DNA from: Olsenella sp. An188
GTDB taxonomy: Bacteria; Actinomycetota; Coriobacteriia; Coriobacteriales; Atopobiaceae
Direction of reading: 5' to 3'
DNA length: 64,000 nt
NCBI RefSeq assembly: GCF_002160255.1
Contig: NZ_NFKF01000007.1
Coordinates: forward strand, 62,001-126,000
The notes beneath the pieces were generated by a model that searched no databases, was not told the DNA's origin, and saw nothing but the letters and a program-made list of their open reading frames with translations. The translations under genes and the position numbers were made by a program. How positions within the stretch are numbered: the first letter of the stretch is position 1; each line of letters begins with the position of its first letter. Shown here in pieces: positions 1 through 7,779 of the stretch.

Positions 1-157
1 CCTTGCCCACGATGCGGTCGCCGTCGGAGCGGAAGCCCACGACGGACGGGGTGGTGCGGTCGCCCTCGGCGTTGACGATGATCGTGGGCTCGCCGCCCTC
101 GAGGACCGCCATCGCGGAGTTGGTGGTGCCCAGGTCGATACCAAGAATCTTGCCCAT
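1..157 (-). CDS. dnaK: Molecular chaperone DnaK, N-terminal fragment (runs off window)
   Basis: The first 52 codons encode the Hsp70 ATPase phosphate-1 loop ([17 protein letters not shown]) and the typical RTTPSVVGF segment. The family is an ATP-driven folding chaperone working with DnaJ and GrpE. The start is ATG at 157 with a GGAG ribosome-binding site a few bases upstream. The gene is cut by the window edge, so nothing can be said about its downstream partners. Its upstream region contains nested inverted repeats that may be an operator. Confidence 0.97.
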   Translation of the reverse strand, partial: MGKILGIDLGTTNSAMAVLEGGEPTIIVNAEGDRTTPSVVGFRSDGDRIVGK

Positions 158-264
158 GGCTGCTCTCCTTCGTTGTGCGTGGGACGGGCGTCGCCCGGCC
201 CTTCGCGTGATTCCACGTTGCTGTACGGTGGAGTTTATCCCCCATGCGCTTCGATTCTATACAT

Positions 265-303
265 AATCTAAGTCTCCACACATTAGATTTTTTGAAGTGT
301 GGA
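265..303 (-). promoter_or_regulatory. Nested inverted repeats in the dnaK upstream region (operator candidate)
   Basis: AATCTAA (265-271) is repeated in inverted orientation as TTAGATT (283-289). TCCACAC (275-281) overlaps it and pairs with GTGTGGA (297-303). Read toward dnaK, a -10-like TAGAAT lies at 259-254, so the repeats would cover the -35 region. The sequence matches neither CIRCE (TTAGCACTC-N9-GAGTGCTAA) nor HAIR (CTTGAGT-N7-ACTCAAG). The stretch 158-544 holds no credible gene, only this site and the repeats at 361-407 and 462-496. Confidence 0.5.
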
Positions 304-360
304 TTTGAGGGGGTCACGCGGCGGCGAGAAGGGCAGGGCTGGGCGGCAGCGCGGCTTTTG

Positions 361-407
361 CCCGCACTTCTCGCCCGCACTTCTCGCCCGCACTTGAGGA
401 GTGCGGG
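361..407. repeat. Tandem 13-bp repeat ending in a hairpin
   Basis: CCCGCACTTCTCG occurs at 361-373 and 374-386. A third partial copy, CCCGCACT (387-394), pairs with AGTGCGGG (400-407) across a 5-nt loop. It lies between the end of the phosphodiesterase gene and the dnaK promoter and could help end transcription from either side, although there is no T-run. Confidence 0.6.
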
Positions 408-461
408 CATCCGGCGGCTACCACGGCATCGAATGCGGCGTCCTTCTCGACGTACGTACGC

Positions 462-496
462 AAGTGCCCGCTCGGGGCCATCCCAAGCGGGCACTT
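462..496. repeat. 11-bp perfect inverted repeat downstream of the phosphodiesterase gene
   Basis: AAGTGCCCGCT (462-472) and AGCGGGCACTT (486-496) are perfect inverted copies with a 13-nt loop. The position just past the stop codon of the minus-strand gene at 545 suggests a transcription end or mRNA-stabilising stem-loop. No T-run follows. Confidence 0.5.
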
Positions 497-544
497 ATCA
501 GGTGCGGCCATCTAGTGCGGGGCAAGCGGCCCCGGCACATCGCG

Positions 545-1087
545 CTACAGCGCCCGGTGCTCGAAGCGGCCACCCTCGTACACGCCGAAGCTCGCGGAGC
601 CGTCCTTGGGGATGCCCACGGAGCCGGGGTTGAAGGCCCACGTGCCCGGGCGTCCCGCCGCAGGCTCGCTCACCTTGATGTGCGTGTGGCCGTAGACGAT
701 CGCGGAGCGCTCCGGCAGCGCGGGCCACGCGTCCACGCTGTTGTGGTAGCCGGGCCCGTAGACGTGCCCGTGCGTGAGGAAGAGCGTCATGCCCGCGGCC
801 TCGTCGAGAAGCACGTTGTGGTCGGCCATGCAGGGGAAGCCGAGCACCATCTGGTCGACCTCGGCCTCGCAGTTGCCGCGCACGGCGATGATCTGCGGCG
901 CGATGGAGTTGAGCATCTCGATGACGCGCTTGGGGGCGTAGTCGGCCGGGAGGTCGTTTCTCGGCCCGTGGTAGAGCAGGTCGCCGAGAAGGACCACTCG
1001 GTCGGGGCTCTCGGACTCGATGGCGAACATGAGGCGCGCGCACGCGTCGGCAGCGCCGTGGATGTCCGATGCGATGACGAGCTTCAT
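545..1087 (-). CDS. YfcE/MJ0936-type metallophosphoesterase
   Basis: A 180-residue protein of the calcineurin-like phosphodiesterase family. All metal-ligand blocks are present: D8-x-H10 (SDIHG), GD36, GNC with N72, H106 in THGH and G-H134-T-H136. The length matches the compact YfcE/MJ0936 group, which hydrolyses phosphodiesters with two divalent metals in the cytoplasm; the natural substrate is not evident. The start at 1087 is chosen because MKLVIASDIHG is the family N-terminus and GGAG lies upstream. A longer ORF to 1123 would add 12 residues with no homology. Confidence 0.9.
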   Translation of the reverse strand: MKLVIASDIHGAADACARLMFAIESESPDRVVLLGDLLYHGPRNDLPADYAPKRVIEMLNSIAPQIIAVRGNCEAEVDQMVLGFPCMADHNVLLDEAAGMTLFLTHGHVYGPGYHNSVDAWPALPERSAIVYGHTHIKVSEPAAGRPGTWAFNPGSVGIPKDGSASFGVYEGGRFEHRAL

Positions 1088-1119
1088 GGGGGCTCCTTTC
1101 GTCGCGCCGTCAGCTGGGG

Positions 1120-1572
1120 TCATTCTAGCGTCGAGAGGGCGTGCGCGACGACGAGCTCCCGGACGGCGGACAGCTCGGAGAGCGAGTGCGGCCAGGGGGT
1201 GACGAACGTCCCCGAGGCGCGCAGGCGTCCCGCCAGGCCGGCGAGCACGTCACGGCGGGCGTGCGTCCCGAGCGCCATGAGCAGCGGGGCGAGAAGGACC
1301 TCGCCCTCCGCCCTTGCCTCGAGCAGGCCGGGGAGGGACTCCGGGGTCCCCACGACGACGTCCTTCCGGCCGAGCCCGGCGAGCGCCCGGCCAAGCTGGT
1401 CGAAGGCGGCGGCGCACTCCCTGCCGCGGTGCCCCGCGAGGGCGACGACGCGCCCGGGGCGCGCCGGCAGGGCCCGGTCAAGGGCGGACGCCACGACGAG
1501 CCGGTCCCCCGCCCCGGCGAGCAGCGCGGGCGCGAGGCGAAGCGACTCGAAGCCGGGGGCCGCGTCGCGCAC
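1120..1572 (-). CDS. Half-size CbiK-like (sirohydrochlorin cobalt/nickel chelatase) protein
   Basis: The 150 residues resemble the C-terminal half of anaerobic cobaltochelatase CbiK. There is an AGH48RG segment in place of GHGT, then VVVGTPESLP, then LLMALGTH104ARRD. The two histidines correspond to the metal-binding pair of the family, but the usual N-terminal half (about 110 residues) is absent. The start is GTG 1572 with only a weak ribosome-binding site. The frame stays open upstream into the preceding gene, so the true start is uncertain. It lies 32 bp after a NifX/NafY-like gene, suggesting a metal-cofactor theme. It could be a single-domain CbiX-like enzyme or a decayed remnant. Confidence 0.6.
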   Translation of the reverse strand: MRDAAPGFESLRLAPALLAGAGDRLVVASALDRALPARPGRVVALAGHRGRECAAAFDQLGRALAGLGRKDVVVGTPESLPGLLEARAEGEVLLAPLLMALGTHARRDVLAGLAGRLRASGTFVTPWPHSLSELSAVRELVVAHALSTLE

Positions 1573-1604
1573 CGCCTCGGCGCACAGGCGCGTGAGGCGC
1601 CCGT

Positions 1605-1967
1605 CTAGTGGTGGCAGGCGTTGTCCGCCGTCATCTCGGGCAGCTCGCCGGCGGCGGCCATGCGCGCGACGTCACCCACGCCCGGCGTCTGGTTCTCAAA
1701 GAGCACGCGAATGCCCGCCTGGGCAAAGCCCATCATCGGGCGCATGCCCATGCCCGCGGCCACGATCGCGTCGATGCCGTTCTCGGCGAGAAGCGCCACC
1801 GGGCGCATGCAGCCGCCCTCCTCGTGGGGCGGGTTGTCGATGACGCTCACGGCGCCGAGCTCTCCGTCCTCCACCTCGACCACGGTGAAGCAGTCGCAGT
1901 GGCCAAAGTGGCCGGAGCGCTCGCAGTCGAGGCCGCCCCTGCCGAGGGTGGGGATGGCAACCTTCAT
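1605..1967 (-). CDS. NifX/NafY (dinitrogenase iron-molybdenum cofactor) family protein
   Basis: A 120-residue protein starting MKVAIPTLGRGGLD with a GAGAG ribosome-binding site; the longer ORF to 2060 adds a non-homologous extension. The family folds like RNase H and binds Fe-S or Fe-Mo-type clusters. Cys and His residues (C15, H20, H23, C24, C26) near the N-terminus, a GGCMRP segment and a terminal CHH are possible ligands. No nitrogenase genes are visible, so this is the widespread non-nif branch, probably metal-cluster carrier or redox related. It is transcribed with the CbiK-like gene. Confidence 0.85.
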   Translation of the reverse strand: MKVAIPTLGRGGLDCERSGHFGHCDCFTVVEVEDGELGAVSVIDNPPHEEGGCMRPVALLAENGIDAIVAAGMGMRPMMGFAQAGIRVLFENQTPGVGDVARMAAAGELPEMTADNACHH

Positions 1968-2028
1968 GGGACTCTCCCTTCGCGGCGCGCGGCGGGTGCC
2001 GCACCCGTCATGAAAACGGTCTTTTCGA

Positions 2029-2153
2029 CGATTGTAAGCGGTTTTTTGGCGGTGCTCCAAGTATCGCGTTTTTTCGCACGCCCGGTACCTGCGGCTTTGG
2101 GGGCGAAGGGCGGCGGGCTACCCGAGGGTCCCTCCAAAATCCACTGACAACCG
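2029..2153. repeat. Dispersed palindromic intergenic element, copy A
   Basis: The left arm (2029-2068) begins CGATTGTAAGCGGTTTTTTG. The right arm, read on the minus strand from 2153, begins CGGTTGTCAGTGGATTTTGG. A second copy lies at 58247-58372 with the same length, arm order and internal GGTACCTGCGGCTTT-like block (offset 55 versus 56 bp from the left end). The gap 1968-2335 between divergent genes contains this element and otherwise only promoter space for both genes. Confidence 0.65.
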
Positions 2154-2335
2154 AATCTGGCGGCGGCGCCGACGGGCCGCGGAGGCCGGACGTGCGCCGG
2201 CCGTGCCGGGACGCCCGCGTCCGCCGCCCCAGCTTGTTGGGCCCGCTGGCGCAAAACCGGCCCCTCCCGCACCCGCGCGGGCCTACCATGGGGTAACGCG
2301 CGCCGCGAGGGGCGGCGCCTGGGGAGAGGAACGCC

Positions 2336-4912
2336 ATGAAGTACCTGATCGTCGGCGGCGTTGCCGCGGGGACCAAGGCGGCGGCGAAGATCAAGCGCTG
2401 CGACCGCTCGGCAGAGGTCAAAGTCGTCACCAAGGGCCGGGACATCAGCTACGCGGGGTGCGGGCTGCCCTACTACGTGAGCGGAGACATCCCAACGCGA
2501 GACGGGCTCATCGTCAACACGCCGGACGCCTACGCCGCCCTCACCGGCGTCGAGGTGGAGACGGGCGTCGAGGCGACCGCGCTCGACGCGGCGGCGCACG
2601 AGGTGAGCGTCCGCCGCTCGGACGGCTCGACGGGCGTCGAGAAGTACGACCGCCTGGTCATGGCCACGGGGGCGGAGCCCTTCGTCCCTCCCGTGCCCGG
2701 AACCGACCTCCCGGGCGTCTTCTGCATGCGCACGCCCGACGACGCGTGCGGCCTGCGCGACTACGCGGACGAGCGCGGCGCGCGGCGCGCCGTGGTGGTG
2801 GGCGCCGGGTTCATCGGACTCGAGTGCGCCGAGGGACTTCTCGCCCGCGGCATCTCCGTCACCGTGGTGGACGCGATGCCGCAGATCCTCCCCAACGTCT
2901 TTGACCCCGAGATTGCCGGCTTCGCAAAGCGCCAGCTCAAGGCCGCCGGGGTCCGCGTGGTCAACGGGGCGTCGCTCACGGGCGTGACGGGCTCCGGGCA
3001 CGTCGAGGCAGTGGAGACGAGCGCGGGCACGTTCCCGGCCGACGTGGTGGTCCTGGCCATCGGCATCCGCCCGGCGACCGCGTGGCTCGAGGGGTCGGGC
3101 GTCGAGCTGCACAAGGGCACCGTGGTGGTGGACGAGTACGGCGCCACCAACCTGGAGGACGTCTACGCCGCCGGCGACTGCGCCGAGGTCAGAAACGCCA
3201 TCACCGGCGCCCCGCAGTGGAGTGCCATGGGGTCCACCGCGAACATCGCCGCGCGCGCCATCGCCCGCACCCTCACGGGCACGCCGACGCCCTATCCCGG
3301 CGTGCTCGGGACCGGCGTCGTGCGCCTGCTCCCCACGCTCAACGCCGGGCGCACCGGACTCACCGAGGCGGCCGCGCGCGAGGCGGGGCTCGAGGCGGTG
3401 AGCGTGGTCTCGGTCGTGGACGACAAGGCGCACTACTACCCCGGCTCCTCGAGCTTCTTCATCAAGCTCGTGGCGTGCCGCAAGACCCACCGGCTGCTCG
3501 GCGTGCAGGTGCTCGGCGCCGGCGCGGTCGACAAGGTCGTAGACGTCATGGTCACGGCGCTCTACCAGAAGATGCGCGTCGAGGACCTCGACATGATGGA
3601 CTTCGCGTACGCACCGCCCTTCTCGACGGCCATCCACCCGCTGGTCACGACCGCCTACATCCTCGAGAACAAGCTCGCGGGCGAGCTGGAGAGCTTCACC
3701 CCCGCCGAGTACGCGGCGGGCGCCGCGGCGGACTACGAGGTCATCGACGCGCTGCCCGCGCCCACGATCGCCGGCGCACGCTGGGTTGACCTCACCAAGG
3801 TGGGGCCGGAGGGCATCCCCGGGGTCGAGAAGGACGCCCGGCTGCTGCTCGTCTGCGCCAAGGGCAAGCGGGGCTACTTCCTGCAGAACCGCCTCAAGGC
3901 GGCCGGCTACACCGCCACGCGCGTGCTCGAGGGCGGCGTCACGTTCAACGAGGTGCGCGTGCCGCGGCGTGCCGGCAAGTTGCCCGCGGCGGAGGTCAAG
4001 CGCCTCAAGGGCATGGGCTGCCTGCAGGACAAGCGCTACGACGACGTCTTCAACATCCGCGTGATCACGCGCAACGGCAAGATCACCGTGGCCGAGCAGC
4101 GCGCCGTGGCCGAGGCGGCCGAGCGCTTCGGCTCGGGCGAGGTCACCATGACCACGCGCCTCACGCTCGAGATCCAGGGGGTGCCCTACGACAGCATCGA
4201 GCCGTGCATTTCCTTCCTCCAGGACCACGGCCTCGACGCCGGCGGCACCGGCTCCAAGGTCCGCCCGGTGGTGAGCTGCAAGGGGACCACGTGCCAATAC
4301 GGCCTCATCGACACCTTTGAGCTCTCCGAGAAGCTCCACGAGCGCTTCTACGTGGGCTACCACGGCGTCGAGCTGCCGCACAAGTTCAAGATCGCCGTGG
4401 GCGGGTGCCCCAACATGTGCGTCAAGCCCGACCTCAACGACCTGGGCATCGTTGGGCAGCGCGTGCCAGAGATCGACCTGGAGAAGTGCCGCGCGTGCAA
4501 GGTCTGCCAGGTCGTGAAGGCCTGCCCGATGGGAGACGCGCAGGTGGAGCCGGACGGCAAGGTCACCATCGACGGGTCCGCGTGCAACCACTGCGGGCGC
4601 TGCGTGGGAAGCTGCCCGTTCGGCGCCGTGACCGAGGGGCTTTGCGGCTACAAGGTCTACATTGGCGGCCGCTGGGGCAAGAAGACCGCGCACGGCCGCG
4701 CGCTGGACAAGATCTTCACGAGCGAGGACGAGGTCATGGACGTCGTGGAGCGCGCCATCCTCTTCTTCCGCGACGAGGGCCAAAGCGGCGAGCGCTTTGC
4801 CGACACCGTGGCGCGCCTCGGGTTTGACTACGTGCAGGACAAGCTGCTGACGGCGCCGATCGACAAGGAGGCCATCCTGGCCAAGAACGTCACCGGCGGC
4901 GCCACCTGCTAG
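2336..4912 (+). CDS. CoA-disulfide-reductase-like flavoprotein fused to rhodanese, siroheme/sulfite-reductase-like and ferredoxin domains
   Basis: 858 residues with four modules. Residues 1-440 form an FAD/NAD(P)H pyridine-nucleotide-disulfide oxidoreductase with the single active cysteine C42 (SYAGCGLPYY) of CoA-disulfide reductases. About 465-545 is a rhodanese-like domain with C507. About 555-700 resembles the siroheme/[4Fe-4S] half of sulfite/nitrite reductases, with C648, C653, C691 and C695. About 715-765 carries two [4Fe-4S] motifs (C718/721/724/730 and C750/753/756/760). A role in electron transfer to a sulfur species (persulfide, polysulfide or sulfite) in the cytoplasm is likely. 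The start has a GGAGAGGA ribosome-binding site. The gene is transcribed alone and is followed by a strong stem-loop. The exact substrate is inferred. Confidence 0.88.
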   Translation: MKYLIVGGVAAGTKAAAKIKRCDRSAEVKVVTKGRDISYAGCGLPYYVSGDIPTRDGLIVNTPDAYAALTGVEVETGVEATALDAAAHEVSVRRSDGSTGVEKYDRLVMATGAEPFVPPVPGTDLPGVFCMRTPDDACGLRDYADERGARRAVVVGAGFIGLECAEGLLARGISVTVVDAMPQILPNVFDPEIAGFAKRQLKAAGVRVVNGASLTGVTGSGHVEAVETSAGTFPADVVVLAIGIRPATAWLEGSGVELHKGTVVVDEYGATNLEDVYAAGDCAEVRNAITGAPQWSAMGSTANIAARAIARTLTGTPTPYPGVLGTGVVRLLPTLNAGRTGLTEAAAREAGLEAVSVVSVVDDKAHYYPGSSSFFIKLVACRKTHRLLGVQVLGAGAVDKVVDVMVTALYQKMRVEDLDMMDFAYAPPFSTAIHPLVTTAYILENKLAGELESFTPAEYAAGAAADYEVIDALPAPTIAGARWVDLTKVGPEGIPGVEKDARLLLVCAKGKRGYFLQNRLKAAGYTATRVLEGGVTFNEVRVPRRAGKLPAAEVKRLKGMGCLQDKRYDDVFNIRVITRNGKITVAEQRAVAEAAERFGSGEVTMTTRLTLEIQGVPYDSIEPCISFLQDHGLDAGGTGSKVRPVVSCKGTTCQYGLIDTFELSEKLHERFYVGYHGVELPHKFKIAVGGCPNMCVKPDLNDLGIVGQRVPEIDLEKCRACKVCQVVKACPMGDAQVEPDGKVTIDGSACNHCGRCVGSCPFGAVTEGLCGYKVYIGGRWGKKTAHGRALDKIFTSEDEVMDVVERAILFFRDEGQSGERFADTVARLGFDYVQDKLLTAPIDKEAILAKNVTGGATC

Positions 4913-4920
4913 GACACGAT

Positions 4921-4954
4921 GGGCGGACGCCCCCGACGGGAGGGGCGCCCGCCC
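4921..4954 (+). terminator. Stem-loop after the flavoprotein gene
   Basis: GGGCGGACGCCCC (4921-4933) pairs with GGGGCGCCCGCCC (4942-4954), 12 of 13 positions, with an 8-nt loop. It starts 9 bp after the stop codon. Only TT follows, so termination efficiency is unclear. Confidence 0.6.
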
Positions 4955-5117
4955 TTGGAGCCATCGACCAGAGGGGTGCGTCATGGGCATGGGGCCGCCG
5001 CGTGGATTCTGGCAAGTTCCTGAGAGCGGTTTCCGGGCCGCCGTCCAAGGCGGCCAGACGGCGAGAAGGACGCACCGCCTTTCTCGCCGCCCTTCTCGCC
5101 CGGGCGTGCGCCGAATC

Positions 5118-5918
5118 CTAGACCTCCCCAGAGCCGGCGTCGGAGTTGGGCGTAAGGGACGCGACCGGCGAGAGGAGCACGCGGCCGTGGCCGCGGTAGA
5201 CGTTGACCAGGCCCTCGCCCGAGACCGCGGAGCCGATGAGCGACTTGCCGCTGCGCTCGACGGAGAAGCTGAGGTTCTCCGACCAGGCGATGGCGAAGTT
5301 GCCGTCCACCTTGAGCTCGTCCCCGTCGAGGTCCACGGTGACGAGCTCGCTCGCGGGAACCGGCGACTCGAGCGCAACCACGCCCGAGCCCTCGAGGCCG
5401 AGGTTGAACAGTCCCTCATTGCCCGCGGCCATGGCGCTCGGACGCTTGACCATGATCGCGCGGTGACGGATATCGGACGTGCAGGCCATGAACAGGCCGT
5501 CGTTGACCACCATGGTCCCGCCCATGTCTGCCTGCGGGCTCATGAGAAGGATGTGGCGGTAGGTGGGCTCGCAGACGATGGTGCCGGTGCCCACGTACTC
5601 CGGCTTGATTGCCGACTCGCCGGTAACCGAGCCGCGGATGGCCTTGCCGAAGAAGTCTCCCACGCCCTTGACGCCCGTCGTTGCCTGGACGCTGCCTGCG
5701 GTCCACTGCATGGCGCCGGCCTGCAGCGTCACGCCCACGCGGCCGTCGAGCTCGCAGACGAGCTGACGCCGGCGCACGCCCATCTCGGCGGCAAAGTACG
5801 CGGCGATGGCGCCGCCGTAGGGCACCGAGAGGTCGCGCTGCCACTCGGCGACCCTGAAGGGGCCCTTCTCGGCGATGACCTGGGCGTCGTCGTTGTCGAG
5901 GAAGTTGTAGATGCGCAT
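5118..5918 (-). CDS. AIM24/TIGR00266-like protein
   Basis: A 266-residue protein of the AIM24 (mitochondrial biogenesis AIM24-like) family of beta-rich, tryptophan RNA-binding-attenuator-like folds. The N-terminus MRIYNFLDNDDAQVIAEKG and the central QAGAMQW, GTGTIVCEPTYRH and DGLFMAC blocks match the bacterial group. It has no signal peptide or membrane segment. The start at 5918 is supported by AGGAGG nine bases upstream. Function is unknown across the family; links to membrane or stress physiology are only suggested. It converges with the flavoprotein gene. Confidence 0.8.
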   Translation of the reverse strand: MRIYNFLDNDDAQVIAEKGPFRVAEWQRDLSVPYGGAIAAYFAAEMGVRRRQLVCELDGRVGVTLQAGAMQWTAGSVQATTGVKGVGDFFGKAIRGSVTGESAIKPEYVGTGTIVCEPTYRHILLMSPQADMGGTMVVNDGLFMACTSDIRHRAIMVKRPSAMAAGNEGLFNLGLEGSGVVALESPVPASELVTVDLDGDELKVDGNFAIAWSENLSFSVERSGKSLIGSAVSGEGLVNVYRGHGRVLLSPVASLTPNSDAGSGEV

Positions 5919-6078
5919 GGCGGACCTCCTTGGTCGGGGTGGGTGAGGCAAGCGTGCGGCATCGACGCAGGAGGGCGGGCGTCTTTTCGGCGGGTGGCAA
6001 GGGCGAGGCGGGCTATGCGGGGCAGGCTATAGCGCTGCCGTGCGCGGGCGGCCTCCCGTGGGGCGCGGCCCCACACCC

Positions 6079-6185
6079 GCATCGTGTACACCGCCGCCGG
6101 GCCGAGGTTCTTCTTGACAAGCCGTCTAGCTGGGCTTTTGCGAGAAGAACCTCGGCTTGGCCCTCCCGCGGGGTGTACACGATGC
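6079..6185. repeat. 107-bp nested palindrome
   Basis: Three nested pairs are seen: GCATCGTGTACACC (6079-6092) with GGTGTACACGATGC (6172-6185), CCGAGGTTCTTCT (6102-6114) with AGAAGAACCTCGG (6143-6155), and an inner AAGCC/GGCTT pair around the centre. It occupies the 370-bp gap 5919-6288, which has no credible gene. It could act as a two-way terminator for flanking genes or be a small non-autonomous mobile element. Confidence 0.7.
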
Positions 6186-6288
6186 GGCTCGGCGGCACCA
6201 GCCCGCATAAAGCGACCGCGGTCCCGTCCGCTGACGGGGGCCGCAGCCTCGGTTGCACGTGGCTCGATTTTGCTGGCGAGAGGGACGA

Positions 6289-6678
6289 CTAGTCGTAGTA
6301 GCCTCGCACGCCGAACAGGATGCTCTCCATCTCGCCGTAGGGCGCGTAGATTCCGATTGACTTCTCCGCTGAGAGCAGCCCGTCGTCGTCGCGCTCAAGC
6401 GACGGGATTGCGGCCGCCGCCTTTTCTAGCGTGGTCGGGAAGATGACCTCCCCGTCGACCACGACCTCGATTTCCGGGAACACCTCCACCGCGACGCAGG
6501 TGTCGTCCTCGTCATAGTAGACGTGAAACGAGCCGTAGTCGTCGGTCGTGTTCTCGCTGGAGAGGGACTTCCTGAACTCCTCGAACTCGGGGCCCGCGGC
6601 CTTGCGAACGGCCTCGCGGGTGGCACCGAGCTTGATGGGGCCTACGCTAGTTAGAGGATTGGCGGTTAGATGGAGCAT
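6289..6678 (-). CDS. Small acidic protein of unknown function
   Basis: 129 residues, acidic, without membrane segments. The N-terminus (SVGPIKLGATREAVRKAAG) resembles the opening of several small immunity-like or stress proteins, but I do not recognise the family. The start ATG 6678 has an AAGGGAAAGAGGG ribosome-binding site and lies inside the 3' end of the upstream EcsC-like gene (32-bp overlap), implying translational coupling. Confidence 0.65.
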   Translation of the reverse strand: MLHLTANPLTSVGPIKLGATREAVRKAAGPEFEEFRKSLSSENTTDDYGSFHVYYDEDDTCVAVEVFPEIEVVVDGEVIFPTTLEKAAAAIPSLERDDDGLLSAEKSIGIYAPYGEMESILFGVRGYYD

Positions 6679-7741
6679 CCCTCTTTCCCTTCTTTAGCGA
6701 CCCGAAGAAGGTCCCAAACGCCTCCCCGGCCGCTTTGCCCACGCTCTGAGCGGTCTCGGCCGCAGCCGCTCCAGCGCCAGCAGCTACGTCCGCAACCGCC
6801 GATCCAGCGGCAGATGCGCCGGAGGCAATCGCCCCACCAGCAGCTTTCGCCGCGGACAGGCCCGTCTCCCTCGCCTTCTCGAGCGCTTCGGCACGCTCCT
6901 TTTCGCGCAGGTCGGCACGTAGGGCGGCAACGTCTGGGTAGACTTCCTCGTCAATTCCCGAAAGCGGGAGAGACCGCAGATAGCGACGCAGCCGCTCCGC
7001 GCTCGGTTTGAAGGAGGCGTAGGTAACCCCGCCTGAGATGGCGCCTCCTATCACCGGCACCACCTTGCCCACGCCCTTGGCAAATGTCTGCTTGGTCATG
7101 TTCACGCCCAGAAAATGGAGAACCTTCTTCATTGGGGTGTAGAAGAAAGTCTTGGTGAGCGCCTGTCGCTCGATATGTTTGGCGACCCCCTGCTGCGCGG
7201 CGCTCGCAGCAAACTTGGTAATGCTGTTCGCAACCTCGCCGACCCCAAGCATGATCCCCATGAGCGCAACGAGCTGGGCCACGGTCTCGTCGTCAACCTC
7301 GTCGTCTTCGTTCAGGAACGACTGCCAGCCATATAGATAGGCGAGTTTTTGCTCGACCCTCATGACGTGGGCAAAGTATTGCGCGAGATCGGCTGGAATA
7401 GTCCCCGCCATGGCAACTCCGCCAGGGATTCCCGCAAGAAACGAGATTGCCGCGCACTTCTGCGTTTCAAAGTCAACAACGGCCAGAGCGATGGCGTCTA
7501 TGTCCGAGGGCGAAACTCCCGCTTCGAGCGGGGTGGTCTCGACAGCATAGTCAGCATCGACCTCGGGGCATCGCTTTTTGAGCTCTGCCCTGAGGAAGGA
7601 GCCCCTGTCTATCCTGACCCCTGTAAGGCTGGCGGCACGAGCCATGATCTTCTCGGCAAACTCCTCCGCATCCGAGTCTGACGGAAGGACAGCGCGCTCC
7701 ACGGCAGTCTCTACGGACAGCTCGTCGCTTTTCTCGCTCAT
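6647..7741 (-). CDS. EcsC-like protein
   Basis: 364 residues. The central region with a Gly-rich AGIPGGVAMAGTIPADLAQY segment followed by EQKLAYLYGW is the hallmark of the EcsC family, whose members are thought to associate with membranes. A second Gly-rich segment (VGKVVPVIGGAISGG) follows. The last 90 residues are an Ala/Gly/Ser-rich amphipathic stretch with apolipoprotein-like spacing and a Lys-rich end. It is expressed with the 129-residue protein. The surrounding base composition is lower in GC than the flanks, suggesting a lineage-specific island. Confidence 0.75.
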   Translation of the reverse strand: MSEKSDELSVETAVERAVLPSDSDAEEFAEKIMARAASLTGVRIDRGSFLRAELKKRCPEVDADYAVETTPLEAGVSPSDIDAIALAVVDFETQKCAAISFLAGIPGGVAMAGTIPADLAQYFAHVMRVEQKLAYLYGWQSFLNEDDEVDDETVAQLVALMGIMLGVGEVANSITKFAASAAQQGVAKHIERQALTKTFFYTPMKKVLHFLGVNMTKQTFAKGVGKVVPVIGGAISGGVTYASFKPSAERLRRYLRSLPLSGIDEEVYPDVAALRADLREKERAEALEKARETGLSAAKAAGGAIASGASAAGSAVADVAAGAGAAAAETAQSVGKAAGEAFGTFFGSLKKGKRDAPSNRQSSN

Positions 7742-7779
7742 GATTCCACCCTTTCACGCAGCACCGAGACGGCCGAAAC

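Noticed and set aside
301-5100. GCGAGAAG/CTTCTCGC as an over-represented orientation signal
   Set aside because: Frequent in the host arms and some gaps, but many copies are ordinary Glu-Lys codons and the prophage also has many; not clear without genome statistics.
1964-5419. A 1151-residue open frame on the minus strand
   Set aside because: It is antisense to the flavoprotein gene, rich in Asp, His, Arg and Ala, and has no domain; a GC-rich shadow frame.
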